NCBI RefSeq assembly: GCF_014202425.1
Contig: NZ_JACHGT010000023.1
Span: forward strand, 1 to 64,000
DNA: 64,000 nucleotides
Direction of reading: 5' to 3'
Source of the DNA: Phytomonospora endophytica
Lineage (GTDB): Bacteria; Actinomycetota; Actinomycetes; Mycobacteriales; Micromonosporaceae
Part shown: one piece after another, positions 34,801-42,134 of the stretch
How positions within the stretch are numbered: position 1 is the first letter of the stretch
How the letters are laid out: each line of letters starts with the position of its first letter
The notes under the pieces: model-generated
Databases searched by the model: none
What the model saw: the letters and a program-made list of their open reading frames with translations, nothing else
Told to the model about the DNA's origin: nothing
Position numbers and translations under genes: made by a program

Positions 34801-35401
34801 GACCGGCTCCGGCGGCGGTCAGGCCGCGGCTCATCGCGTCGATGAGCGTGTCGGCCTCGGCGTAGGTGAGGCGGGTGTCGCCGTCGATGAGGAAGGTCGC
34901 CGACGGGTCGCGTCCAAGGGCGCGGTCCCACAGCTCGGTGAAGGTGGTCGGCGGGTGCGCGGGGGCGCCGCGGCCGAAGGTGTCCAAGACGAGGTGCCGC
35001 TCGCTCGCCGGGACGGGATCGACCTCGGCGCAGCGGGTATCGGGCGCCAGGGCGGCCACGCGGGTGATGCGCGCGGCGAGGACGGCGGCGAGGTCGACGG
35101 GGTCGCCGGGGCGTCCGGCGTGGACGGTGACGCCGGCCTCTCCCCGGGCGTGGCGGAAATCCACGCCGACGGGCCCCGGGGTCACGGGTTCGGCGTCGAG
35201 GTCCCAGGTGGTCACCAGGTCGCCCGGCGGAGCGTGGACGGCGGTGGCCAGGTCGGCGAGGGTATCGGCGTCGGCGACGCGCAGACTGACCGGCGGGCCG
35301 TCGGCGATCCGCACCGTCACCGTGTCCGATGTGGACAGTTCGGCCAGCACGAGGGCGGTGGCGGCGAGCAGCGCCTCCGGTGACGGGGGCGCCTGTCTCA
35401 C
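28832..35401 (-). CDS. NRPS-A: partial C-A-PCP-C-A-PCP-C
   Basis: A 2189-residue two-module synthetase. Residues 1-125 look like the C-terminal lobe of a condensation domain without its HHxxxDG half. Then A (about 130-620), PCP (LGGDSLNA near 683), C (760-1190, HHLVLDG near 895), A (1200-1680), PCP (HGGDSLKA near 1723) and a final C (1785-2189, HHIAFDG near 1909). The first A pocket reads DASSFVLVF, which I cannot match; the second reads DAFWLGGTF, a Val code. The terminal C must condense onto the first PCP of NRPS-B. GTG 35401 overlaps the upstream stop as GTGA and is chosen although the frame is open to 36367. It probably starts the peptide or accepts the acyl chain. Confidence 0.92.
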   Translation of the reverse strand: MRQAPPSPEALLAATALVLAELSTSDTVTVRIADGPPVSLRVADADTLADLATAVHAPPGDLVTTWDLDAEPVTPGPVGVDFRHARGEAGVTVHAGRPGDPVDLAAVLAARITRVAALAPDTRCAEVDPVPASERHLVLDTFGRGAPAHPPTTFTELWDRALGRDPSATFLIDGDTRLTYAEADTLIDAMSRGLTAAGAGRGDRVAICASPGARTVCALYAILRTGAAYVPVDPKEPPARRTFILGDVAPAVVVTDLDDLTADAPVLALAELGTGAPGPVPAHQPRPSDPVYVMYTSGTTGRPKGTVLTHAGVTNLVLGLAERFGLTPADRVLWHTRFSFDASVSELLLPVAAGTAIVIAPAGGDVGALVDLVEGHRVTLASMVPGVIDLFCELAGERTTLAPLRTVFSVGEALPAEVAEKFHRTAAAHGSAAVLENLYGPTETSVFATATPVPRDVGRITVGRPLTGVTVRVLGPGDRPAGIGAPGEICVAGTGVGLGYLNRPELHAEKFVADPFGDGVMYRTGDIGRWLPSGELDYLGRADDQVKVRGHRIELGEIETALAGLPGVDRAACCAITTGGATSLHALLVTGEPATVTRARAHLTEAVPAHMVPATFTRVDALARNANGKLDRKALARLVERRPRHGGLAPTGEREELLAAAVGGVLGTDPVFADDTFLDLGGDSLNAVLVTAALRGEGAALPPASLLGGGTIAEAARDLTTTTCAAADPWRQDGWEPFAWRPDPHRAPAEWRHVLARTGPVEAVLPLTPMQQSIAYSRARDDDGTAYVVQQIYDTTPDRLSPEALRAALADLAAAHPALRSRVLTAPDDGRQLHVVTAGTEPPLTVLTVDDPKALDEAVRAERLRPFGTDDDSLVRLTWATCGTAAVLIVTYHHLVLDGWSQDLIVGELVDRHDAHRAGRVPADVDVEAVVRRYGDAIRAQAWAALEVDEAYWSALLSDEDAPPPARWRSRGSDETAIGSVSVPLAPDVPVSVASLAERLSVTASAVVEAAFAVTLQQYAGARDVVYGKVVTARDLPVPGIAETAALVINTVAVRARATAATTAAELIGGLYRQSLDTFARARGPLTGALRAGGRRRGELNALYVHEGESQARSRTRAAGLRLRQASTERTDAEVTLVAGEEALTVLYDGRRLTRADMTLLLRRMAQTLDAMTADPGVALHAIPALLPGEVRPPGDATGTRTRVDVSFRKVAAARADRPALVKGEQVVTYAQLDEASDRVVGALRDAGVAPGASVGVPATKSVTSLVALLGVVKAGCVYVPLDPALPRERLAYLVSSSGASAVVATAADTALTEPFAGLVVDPEGAPGVCEPVPGSPEDPVYVMYTSGTTGRPKGVAVAHRAVTGLVEDVDYVGLSGDSVILQTGALDFDAATFEIWGAWLNGGTLVLDDLETKLDTAALGTAIRRHGVTHMWLTSSLFNLHVEADPTVFEPLAELLIGGERLSPEHVRRFYAANHATVLINGYGPTETTTFATTHRIERDVTDIPIGRPLPRAGVHVIGDDGPRGVGLPGELWITGDGLALGYVNDPDLTAERFVDLHGTGRAYRTGDLVAWNGDGTLGYLGRADDQVKVRGFRVEPEEVSAALRTLPGVDRAAVIARDSTAGARELVAFVVGAADLDPAAARTALGALLPAYAVPAEVRRLDNLPLTPSGKVDRRALERLAPRTQPAPPPQAGEGLDAVRAAFAHACGSPAMGAEDNFFEHGGDSLKAMRLVGELRRAGLDATIRDVLTAATPAALHAILSARAPLPPPGAPADTGGTTASPMSAATVRVYTAQQRHPGSLAYNVPFAVAFKGRADKASLARFLTAFTARHEALHSRYEVRDGRFEQSPVPGARCELETTDATGEPTALLRAFARPFPLDRPPLIRAALSHGPEHDVLLVDAHHIAFDGAALDIFHTELAAHLDGTPLPKATPYSAFARALAAHDTTADLAYWRKELTHPPAPVVLAMSADGGPTRLGVAVRHLPAEVRDALAVLAAGESATPFALYTAALAVLLQKYTMLEDLVIGTPVDNRAVGEFDGVVGMGVNTVALRVRPADTATVRELLREVRDTVLAAFEHQVLPFDELLTAVTADGHPAPRDLLRVMLAYRDAPREHAGTAVIGPISLEPKFDLELTVTAAPGGDVLGLEYSTGALDADAAELMTDHLVEILTAFPGAADASIAELGLT

Positions 35402-36234
35402 GGCGTGCCGCCGGGTGGGAGCGCCACGCGGGCGCGGCGATCGGCGAGCAGCGCTGAGAATCCCGCGAGGGCGACACCGGCGAGGGCGGCGGCGAGCAGG
35501 GCGGTGTCGGTGGCGATGAGCCCGGTGCCGGCCCAGACCACGGCTCCGGCGAAGACGAAGGCGTAGTGGGCGGTCACGGCGGCGGCCACCGAGGCGGTCC
35601 GGTGGCGCAGGACGCCTGCGGCGAGGCCGAAGACGGCGCCGACGATCGCCAGCGGGACGGTCGGCTGGACGATGGCGAACAGCAGCGCCGACACCGCGAC
35701 CACGGCCGGTGCCGACAGCCCGCCCGTGCCGAGCCGGTCGGTGATCACACCCCGGAAGAGCAGTTCGACGGCGACGGGGTGCAGCACGGCGAGCAGCACG
35801 AGCGCCGTCGGGGTGGCGGTCAGGGAGTCGAGTCCGGTGTCCTGGGCGCGGGCGGGGACGACGAGCCATCCGCCGCCGGTGTCGAGGAGGCGGGTGAGGG
35901 CGAAGTAGGCGAGTTGGAGGCCGGTGACCACCGCGAGGACCCAGACCATCAGGTTCCGGTCCAGTGCTGCCGCTCCTGCCGTGGGTGCGCCGAAGGCCCG
36001 CCAGCACAGCAGCAGGACGATCGCGTCGACGGCGATCCAGGCCCAGGGGGAGGCGGTCGGGGCGGTGGCGCCGATCGCCTGCGAGATCGCCGGTCCGGTG
36101 ATCTCCCCGGCCGTGCGCCACTGGTCGACGGCGGTGCGCACGGCGGCGATCACGTATCCGGTGACGGCGACGGCGGCGAGGTAGCCCAGGGCGGTCAGTG
36201 CCGAGATCAGGACCGCCGAGACGCCAGGACGCAT
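35398..36234 (-). CDS. CPBP-family intramembrane protease-like protein
   Basis: A 278-residue polytopic membrane protein with about eight hydrophobic segments and the CPBP/Abi core. Motif 1 reads VELLFRG (family E-E-x3-R, first Glu replaced by Val). The second motif has FAIVQ where F-x3-H is usual, so the His is replaced by Gln. An H-Y-A-F segment follows at motif 3. The lost residues make proteolysis doubtful. It sits between the exporter genes and NRPS-A, overlapping NRPS-A by GTGA. ATG 36234 has an AAAGGAAGAGG site; ATG 36252 would overlap the permease stop as ATGA and is an alternative. A role in self-protection or export is inferred from position only. Confidence 0.75.
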   Translation of the reverse strand: MRPGVSAVLISALTALGYLAAVAVTGYVIAAVRTAVDQWRTAGEITGPAISQAIGATAPTASPWAWIAVDAIVLLLCWRAFGAPTAGAAALDRNLMVWVLAVVTGLQLAYFALTRLLDTGGGWLVVPARAQDTGLDSLTATPTALVLLAVLHPVAVELLFRGVITDRLGTGGLSAPAVVAVSALLFAIVQPTVPLAIVGAVFGLAAGVLRHRTASVAAAVTAHYAFVFAGAVVWAGTGLIATDTALLAAALAGVALAGFSALLADRRARVALPPGGTP

Positions 36235-36248
36235 CGGTCCTCTTCCTT

Positions 36249-37367
36249 TCATCGGAATCGCCGGGCGCGGATGGTGAACCCCAGGACGAGGACCGCCGAG
36301 GCGCCGAGCAGGAGGGCCAGCGGTGTGGCGAGGGTCTGGACGCTCGCGCCGTTGACGGCGAGTTCACCGGCGTTGAGGTACCAGTGGGTCGGGAGGTAGT
36401 CGCCGACGCGTTGCAGCGCGTCGGGCATGATGTCGCGCGGCCACAGCGCGCCGCCGATCATGAGCATCGGCAGGTCGATGAGGGAGTTGACGGTGGCCGC
36501 GACGATCGTCGAGGGCGCGAAGCGGTAGACGAGCATGCTCTTGGCGACGCAGAAGGCGGCGAAGCACAAGGTCGCGGCGATGACGCCGCCGACCTGGCCG
36601 GGTGTCGAGCCGTAGGTGATGCCGGTGGCGAAGGGGATGATCGCCAGAACCGCGACGAGCTGCACGGCGGCGATGACGCCCATGCTGGCGAAGTACTGCA
36701 GGAAGTACGACGACTGCCGTAGCGGGGTGGTGCGCACGCGGTCGAAGACGCCGCGTTTGCGGTCCTCCAGCAGCAGGCCGGCCGCCGAGCCCATCATCAT
36801 CATGAGCCCGAAGGCGAGGTACCCCAGTGTGGACACCGCGCGGGAGACGTCTTCGGCGCTGCCGTCGGCGAAGTTGGTGTACTCCGCGTCGTACTTCTGC
36901 GTCAGGTATTCGCGCAGTCCGGTGTCGAAGCGGGCGGCGTCGCCGTCGGCGGCGGTGCCGACGGCGTTGACGCCGTTGAGGAAGGCGCCCACCCGGGCCT
37001 GGAGGGAGTCGGTGCGGTTGTTGTCGCCGCGGACATGGACCTCGGTGGCGGGCGCGTCACCGGCGATGACGGCGGCGGTGTGCCCGGCGGGGAAGACCAC
37101 GAGCATGTCGTAGTCGGCCGCGAGCAGGTCGTCCTGCCAGGTGCCGGGGTCGGCGACGGGCACGATGTCGCTGTCGCGGCCGAAGGTGTCGGTGAAGGCG
37201 GCGGTCAGGGCGGTGCCGTCCTCGTCGTGGACGCCGATGACCCAGGTGGCCTGCTGGGAGCTGATGGCCACGATGCCGATGTTCAAGGCGATCGGGATGA
37301 GCAGCAGGTACACCCAGCTGGACTTCTTGCCGAGCATGCGGCGCAGGTTGTTTTTCAGGATCGTCAT
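36249..37367 (-). CDS. ABC-2 type exporter permease
   Basis: This 372-residue permease has the ABC-2/YhgE layout: a transmembrane helix at about 20-40, a long extracytoplasmic domain (about 45-200) and five helices in the C-terminal half, with GVFDRVRTTPLRQSSYFLQ on the cytoplasmic side between helices two and three. ATG 37367 overlaps the stop of the sister permease gene as ATGA. It forms a heterodimeric exporter with that protein and the ATPase encoded upstream. In this operon the probable cargo is the lipopeptide product. Confidence 0.88.
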   Translation of the reverse strand: MTILKNNLRRMLGKKSSWVYLLLIPIALNIGIVAISSQQATWVIGVHDEDGTALTAAFTDTFGRDSDIVPVADPGTWQDDLLAADYDMLVVFPAGHTAAVIAGDAPATEVHVRGDNNRTDSLQARVGAFLNGVNAVGTAADGDAARFDTGLREYLTQKYDAEYTNFADGSAEDVSRAVSTLGYLAFGLMMMMGSAAGLLLEDRKRGVFDRVRTTPLRQSSYFLQYFASMGVIAAVQLVAVLAIIPFATGITYGSTPGQVGGVIAATLCFAAFCVAKSMLVYRFAPSTIVAATVNSLIDLPMLMIGGALWPRDIMPDALQRVGDYLPTHWYLNAGELAVNGASVQTLATPLALLLGASAVLVLGFTIRARRFR

Positions 37368-38494
37368 GCCGTCTTCCTCCGGCTCATGAGGACGCCGACG
37401 ACGCCGAGGACGGCCACGACGGCCCACAGGACGCCGACGTTGCGCCAGGTCGTGGCGAGCTGGTCGCCGAAGATGGCGCCGAACAGCGCGTCGCGGGCAT
37501 AGGTGTTCGGCGAGATCTGTTCGGCGCCGCCGAAGCCGGTGGCGATGAATCCGCCGCCGAGGAAGGTGAACCCGATCAGGCACACCTGGATCAGGCCGGT
37601 GGTCTTCTTCATGTCGCCGGTGGCGAGCATCAGGGTCATGCCCAGCGCGATCGCCAGCGCGCCGAAGCTGAACACGACGAGCATCACCACGGGTATGTCA
37701 CCCCAGCGCACGTCGAGCAACACCCCGGTGATCAGGACGTAGAGGCCGCCCTGGGCGAGGGTGACCAGGCTGAAGGCGGCGAGTTTGCCGGTGAACATCT
37801 GCCAGGTCCGCTGGGGCGCCAGCCTGGTCCGGGACGCCAGCGCCCCCAGGTGCTCCTCGCTGACACCGAAGGACCCGAACTCCGCGCCGAACAGCAGCAG
37901 GAACAGCAGCATGCCGACCGCGTAGTAGGTCAGGGCGGTCATCTCCCGGGTCTGCCCGACGGTCTCGACGTCGAGCGCGGTGCCGGTCAGTGCCCCGTCG
38001 GGGAGGGTCTCGCCGAGGGCGTCGACGGCGCGGGCGGTGTTGGCGCCGTAGTTGAAGCCGTCGACGACGGCGCGGACGATGATGGCGTCGACACCGGAGT
38101 ACTTCTCGCCGTAGACGTGGACGGTGGCGTGCCCGCCGCCAGCGGCCAGGTCGGCGCTGTAGTCGGCGGTGACGTGGAGCAGCGCGGCGAGTTCGCCGTC
38201 GGCGACGCGGCGGCGGCCCTCGTCGAAGGACGCGACGTCCTCGAAAGTGGCGACCCCGGCGAAGGCGGGGGTGGCGGTGAGCTGCTGGAAATAGGCGTCG
38301 CCGCCGGTGCCGGCGTCCTCGGAGAGGTAGCCGACGGCGGCCTTGCCGAAGTCCTCCTGCTGAAAGGAGGAGCTGAACGCGGTGCCGAGCACGAAGGTGA
38401 TGCCGACGAAAAGGCCCAGCCGCATCAGCGGGGTGCGCTTCTCCGCCCATGCCTTGAGCAGGGCGAAACGGAAGTGGGTGAGGAGGATGCGCAT
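37364..38494 (-). CDS. ABC-2 type exporter permease
   Basis: A 376-residue permease similar in layout to its neighbour: one helix near 28-45, a large extracytoplasmic loop (about 50-205) and five C-terminal helices (YYAVGMLLFLLLFGAEFG marks the first). It lies four bases after the ATPase stop and overlaps the next permease gene by four bases, so the three exporter genes are translated as a block. Likely export of the cluster product, giving self-resistance. Confidence 0.88.
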   Translation of the reverse strand: MRILLTHFRFALLKAWAEKRTPLMRLGLFVGITFVLGTAFSSSFQQEDFGKAAVGYLSEDAGTGGDAYFQQLTATPAFAGVATFEDVASFDEGRRRVADGELAALLHVTADYSADLAAGGGHATVHVYGEKYSGVDAIIVRAVVDGFNYGANTARAVDALGETLPDGALTGTALDVETVGQTREMTALTYYAVGMLLFLLLFGAEFGSFGVSEEHLGALASRTRLAPQRTWQMFTGKLAAFSLVTLAQGGLYVLITGVLLDVRWGDIPVVMLVVFSFGALAIALGMTLMLATGDMKKTTGLIQVCLIGFTFLGGGFIATGFGGAEQISPNTYARDALFGAIFGDQLATTWRNVGVLWAVVAVLGVVGVLMSRRKTA

Positions 38495-38498
38495 CGTC

Positions 38499-39440
38499 TC
38501 AGTCCCGCAGCTTCTTGCCGGTGAGGGTCAAAAACACCGTCTCCAGGGACGGGCGGCGCTCGCCGATGCTCTCCAGGGTCAGGCCGAGGGCGAGGACGCG
38601 GGCGGCGAGGTCGTTGAAGTCGGCGTCGGGCGGCAGGCGCAGGACGACGGTGGAGCCTTCCACGTCGGTCTCGGCCGCGGCGAGCAGGCCGTGGCGCAGG
38701 ATCTGGTCGGTGGCGTCGCGGGCGGCTTCGGGGCTGGGTGTCTCCAGGAGTACGACGCGTTCGTCGGTGTTGTCGCGGATGACCTTCTCCAGGGCACCGT
38801 CGGCGACGACCTTCCCGCCGTCCATGATGACGACGCGGTCGCAGAGAGCCTGGATCTCCTCCATGTAGTGGGAGGTGTAGACGATCGTGGCGCCGCCCGC
38901 GCTCAGCGTGCGCACCGAGTCGAGGATGTGGTTGCGGGACTGGGGGTCGACACCGACGGTCGGCTCGTCCATGATCAGCAGCTTCGGGTTGTGCACGATG
39001 CCGCAGGAGATGTTCAGGCGCCGCTGCATGCCTCCGGAGTAGGTCTTGGCGGCGTCCTTGCGGCGGTCCCACAGGCCGGTGAACTCCAGCGCGTCGCGGA
39101 CGGCGGTGTCCAGCGCGCGGCGGCGCAGGCCGTAGAGGCGGGCCCAGTAGGTGACGTTGGCCAGGCCCGACAGTTCGGGGAAGAACGCGTACTCCTGCGG
39201 GACGAAGCCGATGGCACGGCGGGCCTCATCCGACAGGCGCCGGGTGTCCTCGCCGAGGATCCGGACCTGTCCGGTGTCGGCGGTGACCAGCCCGAGCAGG
39301 AGGTTGAGGGTGGTGGACTTGCCGGCGCCGTTGGGGCCGAGGAGGCCGACGGTCTCGCCTTCGCCGATCGCGAGGCTGACACCGGCGACGGCCTTGGTCG
39401 CCTTGAAGGACTTGCGCAGGTCCTCGGCCTCAATGATCAC
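38499..39440 (-). CDS. ABC exporter ATP-binding protein
   Basis: The 313-residue DrrA-type ATPase has Walker A GPNGAGKST (about 36-44), signature YSGGMQRR (about 137-144), Walker B LLIMDEP (about 155-161) and a switch His in TSHYMEE. The C-terminal ~90-residue extension is typical of antibiotic and lipid exporters. The start is GTG 39440, which overlaps the end of the thioesterase gene by 11 bp. It powers the two permeases encoded next in the operon. Confidence 0.93.
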   Translation of the reverse strand: MIIEAEDLRKSFKATKAVAGVSLAIGEGETVGLLGPNGAGKSTTLNLLLGLVTADTGQVRILGEDTRRLSDEARRAIGFVPQEYAFFPELSGLANVTYWARLYGLRRRALDTAVRDALEFTGLWDRRKDAAKTYSGGMQRRLNISCGIVHNPKLLIMDEPTVGVDPQSRNHILDSVRTLSAGGATIVYTSHYMEEIQALCDRVVIMDGGKVVADGALEKVIRDNTDERVVLLETPSPEAARDATDQILRHGLLAAAETDVEGSTVVLRLPPDADFNDLAARVLALGLTLESIGERRPSLETVFLTLTGKKLRD

Positions 39441-40179
39441 GGACGGTCCTTTCGGTTGCGGCGGTCGCGAGGCGTGCGTGCACGTCCGCGGCGACGGAGT
39501 TCACCAGCGGCTGGTCGGTGTAGAGGAAGAAGTGGTCGCCGTCGGCGGTGCGGTAGTCCACGCCCGCCGTGGTCAGCTCGTCCCACGCCGACAGGCGGGT
39601 GTGGTCGACGGTGGCGTCGCGGCGGCCGTTGACGATCGTCATCGGGCAGTGCACGTCGGCGGCCCGGGGCGTCCACGCATAGGTCTCCGACAGTGCGAAG
39701 TCGGCGCGCAGGACGGGCAGGAACAACTCGCGCAGGCCCGGGTCGGCCAGGGCTTCGCGGGTTCCGCCGCCGTAGACCTCCAGGGCGGCGATGAACGCGT
39801 CGTCGTCGGCGATCTTGTGCAGTTCGGTGGTCTCACGGTCGGCATGGGGTGCCTGGCGGCCGCTGAAGACCAGGTGACCGGGCAGGTCGTCGGTGCGTTC
39901 CCGCAGCGCGTAGTAGGCCTCGTAGGTGATCAGGGTGCCCATGCTGTGTCCCCAGATCGCGTAGGGGACCCCCGGGCGGCGCAGACCGAGGATGTGTTCG
40001 GCGACGTCGGCGCCGGCCGCGACCGCGTCGGTCGTCAAGGGCTCACCGAGGCGGGGACCGCGACCGGGCAGCTCGATGGGCTGGACGTCGATGCCCGCCG
40101 GGAGCAGCCGCCGCCACTTGTAGAAGGCGGTGGCCGACCCGCCCGCGTGGGGAACGCAGAACAGCTGTGTGGCGGTCAC
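39430..40179 (-). CDS. Type II thioesterase
   Basis: A 249-residue alpha/beta hydrolase of the type II thioesterase family: the FCVPHAGGSA opening with the oxyanion region, nucleophile motif GHSMG near residue 79 and the catalytic His in GDHFFLY near 215. Such enzymes remove stalled or wrong acyl groups from carrier domains. Because no release thioesterase is fused to the NRPSs here, it might also take part in release, which is inference. GTG 40179 overlaps the KS-like gene stop (GTGA) and has a GGGAGG site. Confidence 0.92.
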   Translation of the reverse strand: MTATQLFCVPHAGGSATAFYKWRRLLPAGIDVQPIELPGRGPRLGEPLTTDAVAAGADVAEHILGLRRPGVPYAIWGHSMGTLITYEAYYALRERTDDLPGHLVFSGRQAPHADRETTELHKIADDDAFIAALEVYGGGTREALADPGLRELFLPVLRADFALSETYAWTPRAADVHCPMTIVNGRRDATVDHTRLSAWDELTTAGVDYRTADGDHFFLYTDQPLVNSVAADVHARLATAATERTVRDH

Positions 40180-42134
40180 GAGGCCCTCCCCTTACTGCGG
40201 CTGGCGGCGATCATCCCGAGGATCATGCGGGCGCGCTGGTGGAGCTTGAGGGGCACGGGGTCGACCCAGCAGCGCACCCGGTTCATCCGGTAGCGCGGAA
40301 GGCGGATCATCCGGCGCGCTCCGGGCGGGAACAGGGCGGTCATCTCCGGTGTCGCGCCCTGCGCGAAGGCCGCGGCGAGCTCGCGGACGCCGCGTTTCCC
40401 GGCCGGGACGGACGCGCGGCGGCCCCGGGTCGTGAGGTCCCTGCCCTCCCAGAGGTTGTCGGGGTGGGGAGCGTCGGACAGGTAGGCGCGCAGCGCGTCG
40501 ACGAGTCCTTCGCGATCACGTGCGGCCACGGCCAGGCGGAAGCGGCCGTGCTGGTACTGACGGCAGCTGCTGGTGTGGCAGAGCGCGGCGAAGTCGCCGT
40601 CCTTGGCCTGTTCGGCGAAGGCGAGATCGGCGGTGATCTTGGCGTGGAAGGAGTCGGCGTCGGTCGCCGAGACGCAGTAGGGCAGCTCGCCGTGCTCGTC
40701 CTCGCCGTCGCCCACCGGGGCCTCGACGGGGTCGGGTGCCGGGCCGACGGCCAGGAGGGTGTTGCTGCCGCCGAAGCCGTAGCAGTAGACGACGCCGAGC
40801 CGTTTCCCGTTCGCCGAGGGCTCCCAGTCGCGGGTCTCGGTGGGCACGTAGAAGGGGGTGTCGATGAGGTTCATCAGGTCGGTGGGGGTGTCGAAGTGCG
40901 GCACGGCCGGGATCTTGCGGTCGCGCAGGGCCTGGAGCAGCACGGTCAGGTTCGCCACGCCGATGGCCGAGTGGAGGTAGCCGAGGTTGCCGGTGAGGGC
41001 CGTCAAGGCGCAGAACTGGCTCTTCTGCGTGAACTCCCGCAGCCCGTTGGACAACCCGAGGGTCTCCAGGGCCTCCTCCATGGCGTGGGTGTAGCCCTCG
41101 GCGATGAGCAGGCCGACGTCTTCGGCCTCGACGCCGCTGGAGCGGATCAGGTCCTCCATCGCGCGGGCGACACCGCTGGGGGCGGCCTGGTCGAACTTGC
41201 CCTCGCTGCCGTTGTTGTTGTGCGACCAGCCGTGGATGACGCCGTGGACGGCGTCACCGTCCTCGATGGCCCGGTCGAGGCGTTTGACGACGACGAAACC
41301 GGCGTACTCCCCGTGGAAGGAGCCAACGTTGCGGCGGTCGAAGAGCTTGGTGACGCTGCCCTCGGTGGGCGCGACGAACAGGCCGGGACTGTTGTAGACC
41401 CGCACCGGCGTCAGATCGAGGTAGAGCCCCCCGGCCAGGGCGGTGTCGCAGGACCCGCGCCGGACGGCCTCACACGCCGAGATCATCGCCGCCATCGACG
41501 AGGGGCAACTGGCGTCGATGGTGTAGGCCGGGCCGCGCAGATCGAAGGCCAACGCGACCCTGGTGGCCATGCCACTGGTCCAGTTGCCGAGCATCTCGCT
41601 GACCGGTTCGGCGTAGTGCGTGGCCTTCATGGCCAAGCCGAGATAGGACTGGAGCTGGTCCTTGGTGTAGTTGAAACCGACGTAGACGCCCGTGCGGTGC
41701 CCACGGGAGTACTCCCCCATCAGCCCGGCGTCCTCCAGCGCCCGAAACGCCGTCTCCAGCGCGATGCGCCCCTGCGGGAACAGATGCGCCCCGGCGTCGG
41801 CGTCGAAGCCGAACAGGTCATGGTCGAAGCGCTGGATGTCGTCGATGTAGGAGCCCTTGGCGAACTGCCGGGGCCGGGCGCACATGCCCGGCGGCGCCAC
41901 CGGCGCGACCTGCCGCCCGCGAACGACGGGCGCACGGCGGATCGTGCTGCGCTCCTCCCGGACGGTCCGCCAGACCTCCTGGTAGTCGTCGGTGTCGAAG
42001 GCCCGCGCGCCCATCCCGATCACGGCGACGGGAACACGCTCGTTGAGCTTGCGCAGGATCTTCACGGCCGTCTCGCGTGAGACCGATCCGTCGCGCAGAC
42101 CGTTGAGGACCAGATCGGCGATGTCAGGCTGCAC
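40176..42134 (-). CDS. KS-like protein with Cys but without catalytic histidines
   Basis: A 652-residue ketosynthase-fold protein with an N-terminal docking-like helix pair (about 1-30, LVLNGLRDGSVSRETAVKIL), KS (about 32-435) and a post-KS linker ending IRLPRYRMNRVRCWV. No AT or ACP follows. The nucleophile region is DASCPSS near residue 207, so Cys is kept. The usual HGTGT histidine position reads AEGYTH (near 343), and the second His (N-x-GH) reads NLGY (near 381). Decarboxylative condensation should therefore be lost while acyl transfer may remain, as in non-elongating KS0 domains. GTG 42134 has a GGGAG site and overlaps the AT-like gene by 11 bp. It may hand the polyketide chain over to the NRPS. 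Confidence 0.85.
   Translation of the reverse strand: MQPDIADLVLNGLRDGSVSRETAVKILRKLNERVPVAVIGMGARAFDTDDYQEVWRTVREERSTIRRAPVVRGRQVAPVAPPGMCARPRQFAKGSYIDDIQRFDHDLFGFDADAGAHLFPQGRIALETAFRALEDAGLMGEYSRGHRTGVYVGFNYTKDQLQSYLGLAMKATHYAEPVSEMLGNWTSGMATRVALAFDLRGPAYTIDASCPSSMAAMISACEAVRRGSCDTALAGGLYLDLTPVRVYNSPGLFVAPTEGSVTKLFDRRNVGSFHGEYAGFVVVKRLDRAIEDGDAVHGVIHGWSHNNNGSEGKFDQAAPSGVARAMEDLIRSSGVEAEDVGLLIAEGYTHAMEEALETLGLSNGLREFTQKSQFCALTALTGNLGYLHSAIGVANLTVLLQALRDRKIPAVPHFDTPTDLMNLIDTPFYVPTETRDWEPSANGKRLGVVYCYGFGGSNTLLAVGPAPDPVEAPVGDGEDEHGELPYCVSATDADSFHAKITADLAFAEQAKDGDFAALCHTSSCRQYQHGRFRLAVAARDREGLVDALRAYLSDAPHPDNLWEGRDLTTRGRRASVPAGKRGVRELAAAFAQGATPEMTALFPPGARRMIRLPRYRMNRVRCWVDPVPLKLHQRARMILGMIAASRSKGRAS

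Noticed and set aside
31076-35383. 1435-codon plus-strand frame antisense to NRPS-A
   Set aside because: No recognisable protein; the minus strand encodes full A, C and PCP motifs.
40176-42134. Chain-length factor or KSQ loading domain
   Set aside because: Those have Gln in place of Cys and keep other features; here Cys is kept and the histidines are lost.
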